A stretch of 64,000 bases of DNA from contig JAPLPG010000329.1 of assembly GCA_026400375.1 (NCBI GenBank), forward strand, positions 1-64,000, given 5' to 3'. Shown piece by piece: positions 18,733 to 28,932 of the stretch. The position numbers and the translations under genes were made by a program. The stretch comes from Novosphingobium sp. Lineage in GTDB: Bacteria > Pseudomonadota > Alphaproteobacteria > Sphingomonadales > Sphingomonadaceae. Each line of letters begins with the position of its first letter. Position 1 is the stretch's first letter. Below the pieces are notes generated by a model. That model did not search any database. It was not told where the DNA came from and saw only the letters and a list, made by a program, of their open reading frames with translations.

Positions 18733-18932
18733 ACCTGCGTCGATGCAGCCAGCCCCATCGTACTTCTGACGAAAGCGACGCTCAGTTGCAAGGCGGTATT
18801 ATTTTACCTTTCCCAAAACCCGCAGTTTGCTTGACTCTGCGGGCCATATGCAACAAAGGCGCGCTTCCTTCGTCGTGAGGCTTGCGGGTTTCCGCTCTGA
18901 TCGACGCGCTGAAAATCAGGGAACCCGTAGCC

Positions 18933-19412
18933 ATGAAGGCTCTTAGCAAGGTCACCCGGTCGATCAAACCGGCCGAGGTGGAAAAGAACTGGCATCTTAT
19001 CGATGCCGAAGGTCTGGTCGTTGGCCGTCTGGCCGTGATCATCGCCAACCGCCTGCGCGGCAAGCACAAGCCGAGCTTCACCCCGCACGTCGATTGCGGC
19101 GATCACGTTGTCGTGATCAACGCCGACAAGGTGCGTCTGACGGGCAACAAGCTCAAGGACAAGATCTACTACAAGCACACCGGTTATGCCGGCGGCATCA
19201 AGGAAGTCACCGCGGACAAGGTCCTCGGTGGTCGCTTCCCCGAGCGCGTGCTTGAAAAGGCGGTGGAACGCATGATTCCGCGCGGGCCGCTGGGCCGTGC
19301 GCAGATGCGCGCTCTTCACCTCTATGCCGGGACCGAACACCCGCATGGCGGCACGCAGCCAGTGGCGCTCGACGTCGCTTCGATGAACCGCAAGAACAAG
19401 GTGGGGGCGTAA
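18933..19412 (+). CDS. rplM: 50S ribosomal protein L13
   Basis: [52 protein letters not shown]. Confidence 0.97.
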   Translation: MKALSKVTRSIKPAEVEKNWHLIDAEGLVVGRLAVIIANRLRGKHKPSFTPHVDCGDHVVVINADKVRLTGNKLKDKIYYKHTGYAGGIKEVTADKVLGGRFPERVLEKAVERMIPRGPLGRAQMRALHLYAGTEHPHGGTQPVALDVASMNRKNKVGA

Positions 19413-19415
19413 ACC

Positions 19416-19964
19416 ATGTCCGAAACCGAAAACACCGTATCGAGCCTGGCAGATCTGAAGGATCTGACGGCTGCCGCTCCGGCTGTTGCCGCTGCACCTG
19501 CCGACGCTGGTGAAGTTGCTGCCCCGGTGATCCGCACCGGCCCCGCCGCCGTGATCCGCGCCCGCGAAGTTGACTCGCAGGGCCGTTCCTATGCCACCGG
19601 CCGCCGCAAGGACGCTGTGGCCCGCGTGTGGCTGAAGCCCGGTTCGGGCAAGATCACCGTCAACGGCCGCGATCAGGAAGTGTACTTCGCACGCCCCACG
19701 CTGCGTCTGGTGATCAACCAGCCGTTCGCCGTGTCCGGCCGTGAAGAGCAGTACGACATCGTGTGCACCGTCAAGGGTGGTGGTCTTTCGGGCCAGGCTG
19801 GCGCTGTAAAGCACGGCATCGCCCAGGCCCTGTCGAAGTTCGAACCCGAACTGCGCAGCGCTGTGAAGGCTGCCGGCTTCCTGACCCGCGACCCGCGCGT
19901 CGTGGAACGCAAGAAGTACGGCAAGGCCAAGGCACGCAAGAGCTTCCAGTTCTCGAAGCGCTGA
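19416..19964 (+). CDS. rpsI: 30S ribosomal protein S9 with Ala-rich N-terminal extension
   Basis: [28 protein letters not shown]...[17 protein letters not shown]; 3 bp after rplM. Confidence 0.97.
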   Translation: MSETENTVSSLADLKDLTAAAPAVAAAPADAGEVAAPVIRTGPAAVIRAREVDSQGRSYATGRRKDAVARVWLKPGSGKITVNGRDQEVYFARPTLRLVINQPFAVSGREEQYDIVCTVKGGGLSGQAGAVKHGIAQALSKFEPELRSAVKAAGFLTRDPRVVERKKYGKAKARKSFQFSKR

Positions 19965-19997
19965 TTGCGCTTCGGCTGCAAGGTCGAACAGAATCAA

Positions 19998-20030
19998 GGG
20001 GCTGGTCTACGGACCGGCCCCTTTTTTCTT
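19998..20030 (+). terminator. Rho-independent terminator after rpsI
   Basis: GGGGCTGGTC-TACG-GACCGGCCCC followed by T tract, UNCG-type loop. Confidence 0.85.
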
Positions 20031-20171
20031 GGCGTCGATGTGGCTTGCAACTCCGACAGGTCTGAAGCCCACCCCGCTGCGACCAGCTTCGCCTGCGGCT
20101 CAGCAAGTCTAGCTCCCCTCCCGGACGCGGGAGGGGTTGGGGGCGGGCTTCCGGCGGTCTCGCCGTTCCCC

Positions 20172-21452
20172 TCAGGTGGCAGGTGCGAACTGCCTGGCCA
20201 GCGTGTGGTAGAGCTTGGGCTTGCACACCTTGGCGCTGGCCCAATCGGCGATCAGCGCGGTGGCGAACAGGGGCAGGATCATCGTGCGGTCGGCGGTCAT
20301 CTCCATGATGATGATCGCGGCGGTCAGCGGGGCGCGGACCACGCCGGTGAAATAGCCGATCATGCCAAGCACGACGATGGCGCCGGGGGCGTCGCCGGGA
20401 AAGAGCGCAGCGAGCAACTGGCCGACGCCCGCACCTACCGACAGCGAGGGGGCAAAGATGCCGCCCGGTGCGCCGCTGAGCGCGGTGGCCAGCGTGGAGA
20501 CGAACTTGCCCGGGCCGAACAGCAGCGAGGCATCGCCGCCAGCCAGCAGATGGCGCGTGGTATCATAGCCGGTGCCCCAGCTTGACCCTTCGGTGACGAG
20601 GCCGGTGATGGCGACGACCAGGCCGCAACCGGCGGCGAGCACGACGGGGCGGGCGCGCATGGCCTTGAACATGCCGTGGTCCGACCCGGCCATGGCGATC
20701 AGCAGCCGCGAAAACAGGCCTCCGGCAATGCCGCCGACGATTCCGGCAAGCGGCGCCAGCACGATCATGTCCGCCACCGGCAGGCGCTGGGCCATGGCGC
20801 CGAAATAGACATAGTCTCCGGCAAGGCCGAGGCTGACCACGCCCGCGATCATCACCACGGCCATGACCAGCACGGCCAGGCGCTGTTCGAAAGCCGAGGC
20901 GAGTTCCTCGATCGCGAAGGCGACGCCGGCCAGCGGCGTGTTGAAAGCCGCAGCCACGCCCGCCGCGCCACCGGCGATGATGACCCCTGCGGTCACGGGC
21001 ACGCGCAGCCAGCGATGCACCGCGACCATCAGCGCGGCGCTGACCTGCACGGTGGGGCCTTCGCGCCCGGCCGAGCCGCCGACCAGCAGCAGGGCGGTGG
21101 TGCCCAGCAGTTTGCCCACGGCGCTGCGCAGCGAGACCAGCGGGCTTTGCGCGGCCGTGCCCGGGCTGTGGCCTGCCGCCATAACTTGCGGGATGCCCGA
21201 TCCGCGCGCGGCCGTAAACCAGCGCCGCGTGGCCCAGACCACGGCCGCAAAGACCAGCGGGGTGACGATCAGCGGGGCCTGGGGCGCCTGGCGGAACGCG
21301 ATGGCAAAGAGCATCTGCGCCCATTCCCCCGCGCGGGCAAAGAGCACCGCCACGATGCTGAGCAGGATCGCCCCGATCACCGCGGCAAGGCGGGGGCGGG
21401 CGAGGGGCAAGGTGCTGGCAAAGGGCACTTTTCGAAAGCGGGGGGCTTGCAT
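20172..21452 (-). CDS. ClC family chloride channel/antiporter
   Basis: RGSGIPQV, GGSAGREGPTVQVSAAL, FNTPLAGVAFAIEELA, SGAPGGIFAPSLSVGAGVGQ. Confidence 0.93.
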   Translation of the reverse strand: MQAPRFRKVPFASTLPLARPRLAAVIGAILLSIVAVLFARAGEWAQMLFAIAFRQAPQAPLIVTPLVFAAVVWATRRWFTAARGSGIPQVMAAGHSPGTAAQSPLVSLRSAVGKLLGTTALLLVGGSAGREGPTVQVSAALMVAVHRWLRVPVTAGVIIAGGAAGVAAAFNTPLAGVAFAIEELASAFEQRLAVLVMAVVMIAGVVSLGLAGDYVYFGAMAQRLPVADMIVLAPLAGIVGGIAGGLFSRLLIAMAGSDHGMFKAMRARPVVLAAGCGLVVAITGLVTEGSSWGTGYDTTRHLLAGGDASLLFGPGKFVSTLATALSGAPGGIFAPSLSVGAGVGQLLAALFPGDAPGAIVVLGMIGYFTGVVRAPLTAAIIIMEMTADRTMILPLFATALIADWASAKVCKPKLYHTLARQFAPAT

Positions 21453-21506
21453 CGCCCCCGGTTAGACCCGCAAGGGTGGCGGCGACAAGCACTTCGGGCC
21501 GGGGAT

Positions 21507-22193
21507 ATGCCAGCGATGAGCGGAAAGCGGATTTGGGTTCCGGCGGGCTGGCCGCGCGCTGCGGCAGGCGCCGTGCTGGGCATCGCGCTGGCGGCGGTGC
21601 TGGGCCACCTGGTGCCGGCGAGCGCGGGCCTGCCGTGGATCATGGCGCCGGTCGGGGCATCGGCGGTGCTGGTCTTTGCCGTGCCCGCCAGCCCGCTGGC
21701 GCAGCCGTGGGCCGTGGTTGGCGGGAATCTGCTCTCCGTCAGCGTGGGCATGGCGGTGGGCTGGCTGGCGGCACGGATGGGCCTTGGCGCGCCGCTTGCG
21801 GTGAGCGTGGCGGTGGGCAGCGCCATCGCGATGATGGCACTGGCGCGCTGCACCCATCCGCCGGGCGGGGCGGCGGCCATCCTTGGCGCGCTGGCCGGCT
21901 TTGCGCCCGATGCGCACCTGCCGGGACCGCTGGCTCCGCTGGCGTTGAACGTGGTGGGCATCGTGGCGGTGGGATGGCTTTACAACTCGCTGACCGGTCA
22001 TGCCTGGCCGCACCGCACCATCGCGCCGCCCGAACCTGCGCCGCTGCGGACGGTGACGTATGACCGCGCCGATCTTGACGCGGTGCTGGCCGATTGGGAG
22101 GAGACGCTGGACGTGGAGGCCGACGATCTCGATGCGCTGTTCCGGGCGGTGGAGCGGCGGGTGTTGAAGCGCGGGAGCGATGCTGCGCGCTGA
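21507..22193 (+). CDS. HPP family membrane protein
   Basis: APVGASAVLVFAVPASPLAQPWAVVGGNLLS, ARCTHPPGGAAAILGAL. Confidence 0.88.
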   Translation: MPAMSGKRIWVPAGWPRAAAGAVLGIALAAVLGHLVPASAGLPWIMAPVGASAVLVFAVPASPLAQPWAVVGGNLLSVSVGMAVGWLAARMGLGAPLAVSVAVGSAIAMMALARCTHPPGGAAAILGALAGFAPDAHLPGPLAPLALNVVGIVAVGWLYNSLTGHAWPHRTIAPPEPAPLRTVTYDRADLDAVLADWEETLDVEADDLDALFRAVERRVLKRGSDAAR

Positions 22194-22196
22194 GGG

Positions 22197-22844
22197 TCAG
22201 AACAGGCTTGGCTGTTCCGGCTTTTGCGGCGGGGGCGGGAGCGATTCCTCGTCGCCTTCCACCTCGTGCATCAACGCGTCGGGGAAAGGCTGCTGCATCT
22301 GCGCTGCCAGATCGCCTTCGCTGGTGAGCCACTGGTGCGCGGCTTGCGTGCTGGCAAGGATCACCGGCATGGCCTTTGGATGCACGCGGCCGACGGTGGC
22401 GTTGGGCGCACAGGTGAGGAACGCAAAGCGCGGTCCTTCCGCAGTGGGCCGCCACAGGCCGGCGAAGGCGAACAGCGGCTGATCGTTGAGCGCGAACCAG
22501 TGCTTGCGCTTGCGGCCCGTGGCGGGATCGGGCGTGGCCGACCATTCGGAGAATTCGGTCACCGGCACGAGGCAGCGGCGCGAAGGGTCTTCCAGCGCGC
22601 TGCGCCACATCGGCGAGGCAAGGTTGCGCACGTTGGTGACCGGGCGCCTGATATCGCCAAACGGAGGCCAGCCCCAGCGCATCGTGCCAAGGCGGCGCTG
22701 CTGGGCGCGGGCGATCAGGACGGGGGCCTGCGCATCGGGGTAGATTTCGTGGAAGGCGGGCAGGTTCATCTGCGCATTGGCCAGCGGGCCAAACATCTGC
22801 GCTATGGCTTGCACGTTGCTGGTCATGCGATACAAGTTGCACAT
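22197..22844 (-). CDS. SOS response-associated peptidase (SRAP/YedK/HMCES family)
   Basis: MCNLYRMTSN start with catalytic Cys2, WGWPPFGDIRRPVTNVRNLASPMWRSALEDPSRRCLVPVTEFSEW, HPKAMPVIL. Confidence 0.93.
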   Translation of the reverse strand: MCNLYRMTSNVQAIAQMFGPLANAQMNLPAFHEIYPDAQAPVLIARAQQRRLGTMRWGWPPFGDIRRPVTNVRNLASPMWRSALEDPSRRCLVPVTEFSEWSATPDPATGRKRKHWFALNDQPLFAFAGLWRPTAEGPRFAFLTCAPNATVGRVHPKAMPVILASTQAAHQWLTSEGDLAAQMQQPFPDALMHEVEGDEESLPPPPQKPEQPSLF

Positions 22845-22872
22845 AACAACCAGATATGACCCGGAGAGCGAA

Positions 22873-23637
22873 ATGGCCACCCTGATCAGGCCCAACATCG
22901 AATGCAGCGATGCCGAATGGCAGGCCCGGCAGGAACTGGCGGCGTGCTATCGCATCTACGACCACCTTGGCTGGTCGGAATCGATCTACAACCACATCTC
23001 GCTGAAAGTGCCGGACGAGGACGGGGCGTTCCTGATCAACCCGTTCGGGCTGCTCTATGGCGAGGTGACCGCATCGAACCTGGTCAAGATCGACATCGAT
23101 GGCAACAAGCTGGACGCCAGCCCCTATCCGGTGAACCAGGCGGGCTTTACCCAGCATGCCTATTTCCACCGGCACCTGCCCTGGGCGCACGCGATCAGCC
23201 ACGTGCATACGACCGCGACGATGGCGGTGTGCAGCCTGGAAGAAGGGCTGATGCCGATCAACTTCTATGCCTGCAACTTCATCGGGCAACTGGCCTATCA
23301 CGATTTCGAGGGCGTGACGGTGCGCGCCGAAGAGGGCGAGCGGCTGCTGGCCAACCTTGGCGACAAGCGCATCCTGATGCTGAAGAACCACGGCCCGGTG
23401 GTGCTGGCGCAGACGCTGCCGCAGATGTTCATCATGCAATGGAGCCTGCAGCGCGCCTGCGAGATCCAGATGGCGACGCTGTCGATGGGTCGCCCGCCGA
23501 TCCACGTGCCCGACGATGTGGTGGCGGTGCACCAGCGCGATCTGGGCCAGGTGAGCGCAGGCGGCGCGGCCGGCGCGGCCGACTTTGCGGCATGGACGCG
23601 GCGCATCGACCGGATCGATCGCAGCTGGCGGGATTGA
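22873..23637 (+). CDS. class II aldolase/adducin family protein
   Basis: RIYDHLGWSESIYNHISLKVP, INPFGLLYGEVTASNLVKID, AHAISHVHTTATMAV. Confidence 0.92.
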   Translation: MATLIRPNIECSDAEWQARQELAACYRIYDHLGWSESIYNHISLKVPDEDGAFLINPFGLLYGEVTASNLVKIDIDGNKLDASPYPVNQAGFTQHAYFHRHLPWAHAISHVHTTATMAVCSLEEGLMPINFYACNFIGQLAYHDFEGVTVRAEEGERLLANLGDKRILMLKNHGPVVLAQTLPQMFIMQWSLQRACEIQMATLSMGRPPIHVPDDVVAVHQRDLGQVSAGGAAGAADFAAWTRRIDRIDRSWRD

Positions 23638-23669
23638 TCGCGGGGCCTAGCCCGCGCTAAGCGGAACCG

Positions 23670-24179
23670 ATGGCCCGTCTTACAGTCAACAATCAGCCCG
23701 TGGAATATCGCCTTGAGGACGATACGCCGCTGTTGTGGGCGCTGCGTGATGCGGCGAACCTGACCGGCACCAAGTATGGCTGCGGGACGGGCGAATGCGG
23801 GGCCTGCATGGTCATCGTCGATGGGCAGGCCATGCCCAGTTGCACGTTGCGCCTGGGCGAGGCCGAAGGGCGCAGCGTGACCACCATCGAGGGGCTCTCG
23901 GGCGACAGGTCGCACCCGGTGCAACAGGCATTGGTGGCAGAGCAGGCGATCCAGTGCGGGTTCTGCACGCCGGGAATCGTGATGGCGGCCGCGGCGTTTC
24001 TTGCCACGAATGCCAGCCCGGCGGACGAGGATATCGCGCGGGCCATCACCAATATCTGCCGCTGCGGGGTCTATCCCCGGCTGACCCGCGCCATCCAGCG
24101 CGCAGCGCGCGTGATGCGCGGCGAGGAGATCATCAGCGCGGCGCCACCGCCGGCGATCGTGGCGCCGGGCGCGGGTTAG
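23670..24179 (+). CDS. iorA: (2Fe-2S)-binding subunit of molybdenum hydroxylase (IorA-like)
   Basis: YGCGTGECGACMVIVDGQAMPSC and CGFCTPGIVMAAAAFL...ICRCGVYPRL. Confidence 0.92.
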   Translation: MARLTVNNQPVEYRLEDDTPLLWALRDAANLTGTKYGCGTGECGACMVIVDGQAMPSCTLRLGEAEGRSVTTIEGLSGDRSHPVQQALVAEQAIQCGFCTPGIVMAAAAFLATNASPADEDIARAITNICRCGVYPRLTRAIQRAARVMRGEEIISAAPPPAIVAPGAG

Positions 24180-24320
24180 GGCCCGATCAGGAACGCGTCA
24201 TTGCAGGCGCAGCGAATTGCGTCAGAACGGTCGCTCCGGCGCTTGTCGCTGTGCCCACAATGACGGTTTGCGCCCCCTCCCGGGAGGGGGTGGGAGGGGG
24301 CGCGGCGGGGGCTCGGAAGA

Positions 24321-26367
24321 TCAGAACTTGGCACGGACTGTCAGGCGGGCGTTGATCGGCTCGCCCGTGGAGATGTTGTTGTCGGTGTGGGCCGAGGGGA
24401 AATAGTCAGTGTCGGTCAGGTTCTCGACATTGAGCTGCAACGAGACGCGGTCCGACAGATCATAGTACACGGCGGCATCGACCCGGGTGAAGGCGGGCAG
24501 CCGCACGCCGTTGCTGATCGTGGTGAAGCTGCTGGACTGGTGCGTCACGCCAAGGCCAAGGCCGATCTGGCCGGTCAGGTCATAGCGCGTCCATGCCGAG
24601 GCCTGGTGGCGGGGAAGCTGGGCAAGCTTGCGTCCCGCAGGCGCCGCCGTGGTCTGCGAACGCACTTCGCCATCCTGCAGCGTGTAGCCAAGGCTGGCCT
24701 GCCAGTTCGGCATGATGCGGCCCGCCAGCGACAGTTCCACGCCCTTGGCGCGGGTCTTGCCCGAAAGCTCGGGCAGGCCGGTGACGGGGTTGTTGAAGCG
24801 CGAATTGTCGCGGTCCAGCTGATAGACGGCGGCAGTGAAGGCCAGGCCCGGGTTGACGTCCCACTTCACCCCCGCTTCGAGCCTGCGTTGCGTCCAATGC
24901 GCCGAACTGGTCGCCCGACTGCGGCAGGAACGAGCGCGTGAAGCTGCCGTAGAAGCTGACGTTTTCCTGCGGCTTGAGGATCAGGCCGAAGCGGGGCGAC
25001 CATTTGCGATCGGTGCGCGATGCGCCGACGCCGTTGATGGCGTTGCGCCCGGTGATGCGGAATTCATCGAAGCGGACGCCGGCGACGACCTGCAGGAACG
25101 AGGCCAGTTCGATCTGGTCCTGGACATAGGCCGACAGCGTGCGCACATCGGTGCGGCTGTTGGTGACAAGCGGGCCATAGGCAAGGGCCGGGATGGCCAG
25201 CCGGCGGGCCAGCGTCACGGTGCCGTTTGCGGTGTTGCGGCGGGTGGCGTGGGTATCCTGATCGGCCACTTCGAAGCCGGTCAGCAGGGTGTGGCCGATG
25301 CCGCCGGTCTGCCCGGTCCAGACAAGGTTGGCCTGCCCGATCCAGCTTCCGCGCACGGTGCCGCTTTCATAGCCGGACAGCGCAACGGTGTTGGCAGCGG
25401 TGTTCACCGGGCCGCTGGCGAAGATGTTGCCATAGAGCTTGTCGGTGTGGCTGTACTGGCCGAGCACGTTGAAGCTGAGGTTTTCGGCCAGTTCGTGATC
25501 GAGCCGGGCCTGGGCGATGTGCGCCTTGACCGTGGCGATATTGGTATCGGTGCGACCGAAGAAGGTGTCGTCATAGCCGGTCAGCGGCTTGCCGCCGAGC
25601 GAGGGGACGCCGCGATCGGTGGTGCGGCGATCATCGTCGTAGTTGTAGGACAGTTCGATCCGTGTGGCTTCGGTGGGCTGGAAGGCCAGCGTGGGATTCA
25701 CGCCGATGAAGCGGCCTTCGAAATCCTGGCGGTGGTTGTCGAATTCCTCGTACGTCGCGTTGAGGCGCCCGCCGACCGTTGCGGTGAAAGGCTGGTTCCA
25801 GTCCGCCGCCAGCGCGAAGGCGCCGAAGCTGTCGACGTTGGCGCTGGCCTGGCCCTTTTCCCCGGCAAGGTCCGGCGTCTTGCTGACGCGGTTGATCACG
25901 CCGCCGCCGCCGCCACGGCCGAACAGCAGGGCATTGGCCCCCTTCAGCACTTCGACGCGCTCGATATTGTAGAGCGAGCGGTAGTATTGCGTGTCGTCGC
26001 GCAGGCCATCGAAGTAGAAATCGGCGGTGGTGTTCTGGCCGCGAATGGTGATCTGGTCACGGTGCCCTTCGCCCTGGCCCAGCACCACGCCGGGAACGTA
26101 GCGCAGCGCATCGCCCAGCTGGGTGATGCCCTGATCGTCCAGCTGTTCGCGCGTCAGCACGGTGATCGTCTGCGGCACATCGACCAGCGGGGTGGGCGTC
26201 TTCACCGCATTGGCATCGACCGGGCGATAGCCATCGGCCGTACCCGTCACCACGATCACGGTGCCGGTCGCCTCGTAGGCGGCATCGGCGGCGTTGACCT
26301 CTTCCCCATAAGCGAGCGTGGGGGCGAGGACGGTTCCGGCGAGCAGCAGTGTGGTGAAGCGGTGCAC
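24321..26367 (-). pseudogene. TonB-dependent siderophore receptor, frameshifted
   Basis: N-terminal part (ORF 24580..26448, VHRFTTLLLAG start, plug domain VPQTITVLTREQLDDQGITQLGDALRYVPGV, ADFYFDGLRDDTQYYRSLYNIERVEVLKGANALLFGRGGGGGVINRVSK) and C-terminal barrel (ORF 24321..24869, ending LTVRAKF) lie in different frames. Confidence 0.85.
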
Positions 26368-26426
26368 GATAATTCCCTGAGTTTCTTGCAGACTTGACGA
26401 TAATGACTTGCAGTCACTTCGCTTAT

Positions 26427-26441
26427 TGCGAGTCAATTGCA
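26427..26441. promoter_or_regulatory. possible Fur-type box TGCGAGTCAATTGCA
   Basis: Imperfect dyad TGC-n-A-n-T-n-A-n-T-n-GCA, about 60 bp upstream of the TonB receptor start. Confidence 0.35.
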
Positions 26442-26565
26442 CTTGCAAGGAGAATTATGCGAGTGGGTCGCAATAACATTGATCGACGTCAAACCGGAGG
26501 AATCTTGCAGCAGGCGGCAAGGACGATAAAGGAGCCTATCGCCACGCGGCACAGGAGAGCGAACG

Positions 26566-26907
26566 ATGAAGGCAACGATCTGGCACAACCCGGGCTGCGG
26601 CACCTCGCGCAATACACTGGCAATGCTGGAGGAATCCGGGGCCGACGTGACCGTGATCGAATACCTGAAAGCGCCGCCGAGCGCGGCCAGGCTGGCGCAG
26701 CTCTATCGCGATGCCGGGATCACCCCGCAGCAAGGCTTGCGCCTGCGCGGCACCGATGCCGAGGAGCGCGGGCTGGTGCAGGCCGATGATGCAACGGTGC
26801 TGGCGGCGATGGTCGCCGAGCCGAAGCTGATCGAGCGGCCGCTGGTCGAAACCGACAAGGGCGTGCGCCTGTGCCGTCCGAAGGAAAAGGTGCTGGAGAT
26901 CCTCTGA
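26566..26907 (+). CDS. arsC: arsenate reductase, glutaredoxin-dependent (ArsC)
   Basis: MKATIWHNPGCGTSRNTLAMLEESG...ERPLVETDKGVRLCRPKEKVLEIL. Confidence 0.95.
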   Translation: MKATIWHNPGCGTSRNTLAMLEESGADVTVIEYLKAPPSAARLAQLYRDAGITPQQGLRLRGTDAEERGLVQADDATVLAAMVAEPKLIERPLVETDKGVRLCRPKEKVLEIL

Positions 26908-26960
26908 GGCGCGTTTGCGGGCCCAGCGTGTGGGTCCGCAGGGAAAGCCGGTTCAGAGAA

Positions 26961-27089
26961 TCAGAAAGGCAGCGGACGTCCGGCCAGAATCAGGGCCACG
27001 GCGCAACCGAGCACGATCATCTTGCGCGGCATGTCTGCAAGCAGATGGGCGGGGGCGGCGGTCTGGATCAGGGCGATTGTGCGGGCCAT
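26961..27089 (-). CDS. possible small membrane protein, 42 aa
   Basis: MARTIALIQTAAPAHLLADMPRKMIVLGCAVALILAGRPLPF; hydrophobic segment; no homologue check possible. Confidence 0.3.
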   Translation of the reverse strand: MARTIALIQTAAPAHLLADMPRKMIVLGCAVALILAGRPLPF

Positions 27090-27133
27090 GCGCCGTGCAT
27101 GCGCCCGCACATCTTAACAGCGGGTAAAGGCGA

Positions 27134-28264
27134 TCAATCCTGCAGCCATTCCAGCAGCGCGCCAAGGCAATCGTGCGCCAGCAGCTTTGACCGTTCCGGG
27201 CTCCAGCCCTGATCGGCACAAGGCAGATCGTCGTTGTCCTTGAACGGCATTTCCAGCGTCATCGCCACGCAGCCAAATCGCTCTGCCACCTGGTTGGTCG
27301 ACATGGCAAGGTTGGCGCGGCCCGGCGCCGCGGTGGGATAGCCACGCCTGGTCTGGAAATCGGGGGTGCGGCGTTCAAGGATGCGGCGATAGCGGGTGTA
27401 GCCTTCGCCCAGCGCTTCGGTCCATGACGGGATGCCTTCGAAGCCGGCGATGAAGACATAGGGGATGGCTTCGTCGCCATGGACGTCCATCGCGAAATGG
27501 CAGCCGCTTGCGTCCATCGCATTGCGGATGGCCAGCACTTCGGGTGCGCGTTCGGGCGTGGGTTCGTGCCATTCGCGGTTCAGGTTCACGCCCACGGCAT
27601 TGGTGCGCAAGTGGCCGCGGCACGATCCATCGGGATTGGCATTGGGCACGATGTGGAACCGACACAACTGGCGCAAGCGGCGCGCCTGCGGGTTGGCCGG
27701 GTCAGTCAGCATTTCCAGCGCGCCTTCCATCCACCATTCGGCCATCGATTCGCCGGGATGCTGGCGGGCATAGAGCCACACGTGCCTGTCGCCTTCGCCC
27801 AGTTCGAGGCAATCGATCGGCTGGCCTTCGATGCTGGTGCCAAGGCAGCGGTATTCCACCCCCGGTTCGGCCGCGACCTGGGCCACCAGATCGTGATGCC
27901 GTTCCATCGAATAGGGTGCGAAATAGGCAAACCAGCAGGTGCCAGCCTGCGGCGTGTGGCGAATGGTCAGCGTGCCATCGGCCTCGGCCGCGTCATAGCG
28001 GGTTTCGGCGCGGCCCCAGAATTCGCGATCTTCGGAGAATGCAGCGCGATAGGCGGGCCAGCCGCCGGGATAGGCCGATTTCGCAAGCCCGGTGATCTTC
28101 AGTTCGAGCTCTCGCCCCGCCGCGCCATCGACGCGGAAGTGAAACCACTGGAAGAATGCCGAATCGCGGTCCTTGCGGATGGCGAGAGTCGCGCTGGCGC
28201 CTGATGTTGCCAGGACGTCTATGTTGCCGGAATCGAATGCGGCATTGATGCGGATATCGTTCAT
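27134..28264 (-). CDS. M14 family zinc carboxypeptidase, cytosolic carboxypeptidase (CCP/AGBL)-like
   Basis: [99 protein letters not shown]. Confidence 0.92.
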   Translation of the reverse strand: MNDIRINAAFDSGNIDVLATSGASATLAIRKDRDSAFFQWFHFRVDGAAGRELELKITGLAKSAYPGGWPAYRAAFSEDREFWGRAETRYDAAEADGTLTIRHTPQAGTCWFAYFAPYSMERHHDLVAQVAAEPGVEYRCLGTSIEGQPIDCLELGEGDRHVWLYARQHPGESMAEWWMEGALEMLTDPANPQARRLRQLCRFHIVPNANPDGSCRGHLRTNAVGVNLNREWHEPTPERAPEVLAIRNAMDASGCHFAMDVHGDEAIPYVFIAGFEGIPSWTEALGEGYTRYRRILERRTPDFQTRRGYPTAAPGRANLAMSTNQVAERFGCVAMTLEMPFKDNDDLPCADQGWSPERSKLLAHDCLGALLEWLQD

Positions 28265-28854
28265 TTGACGGTGATAGTCTCTCCCGACGTGCCGGGGAAG
28301 CCCGCGAACAGCGCGTGGGCTAGGCGCGGAGCCGCTTCACCGATATCCGCCGCCTTGTCCTTGGCACTTTCACGGTTGTCGGCGCGGCCTTCCCACAGCG
28401 ATTGCCCGGTGCGCTTGTCGCGCAGGCGCACCGACAGGCGGGTGACGACAAAGTCCTTCGGCCCGCCGCCGAGGTTGAAGCCCAGGCCAAGGCCCAACCC
28501 GCTGCCATAACTGCCGGTCGATCCGCCGACGCCGACGTTGACCGGGCTGCGCGTGCGTTCGCGTTTCTGCACTTCGCGTTCGACCAGCACTTCGGCCACG
28601 ACATCGGTAGCGCCGGGAGTGGCCGTGCCAAAGCCATTGGCGGACAGTTCGCGCTGCACCGCGGCCAGCCAGGTCTGGTCCTCAAGGCTCTTGGGATCGC
28701 TGCCGGGCGCGGCTTCGACCATGGCGGCCGTGCCTTTGAGCCTGGCCAGCGTTTCAGGCGTATGAAAGCGCGTGACTTCGACCGGCGCGGCCTTGGCCAG
28801 CACGGGGGAGGCGGTGAGGGCCAAAAGGGCGAGGGCACTGGCGAGGCGTTTCAT
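28261..28854 (-). CDS. secreted DUF4136-like protein
   Basis: Signal peptide [44 protein letters not shown]; paralogue of next gene. Confidence 0.75.
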   Translation of the reverse strand: MKRLASALALLALTASPVLAKAAPVEVTRFHTPETLARLKGTAAMVEAAPGSDPKSLEDQTWLAAVQRELSANGFGTATPGATDVVAEVLVEREVQKRERTRSPVNVGVGGSTGSYGSGLGLGLGFNLGGGPKDFVVTRLSVRLRDKRTGQSLWEGRADNRESAKDKAADIGEAAPRLAHALFAGFPGTSGETITVK

Positions 28855-28932
28855 CGGGGTGGCATCCATCTGTTTGATCCCAAGGTGGGGCCGATTGCCG
28901 CCCGCCGCAATGTCAAAGGGCACAGCAGCCGA

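Noticed and set aside
26566-26907. Arsenic resistance island
   Set aside because: Only arsC is present; no arsR, arsB or acr3 nearby.
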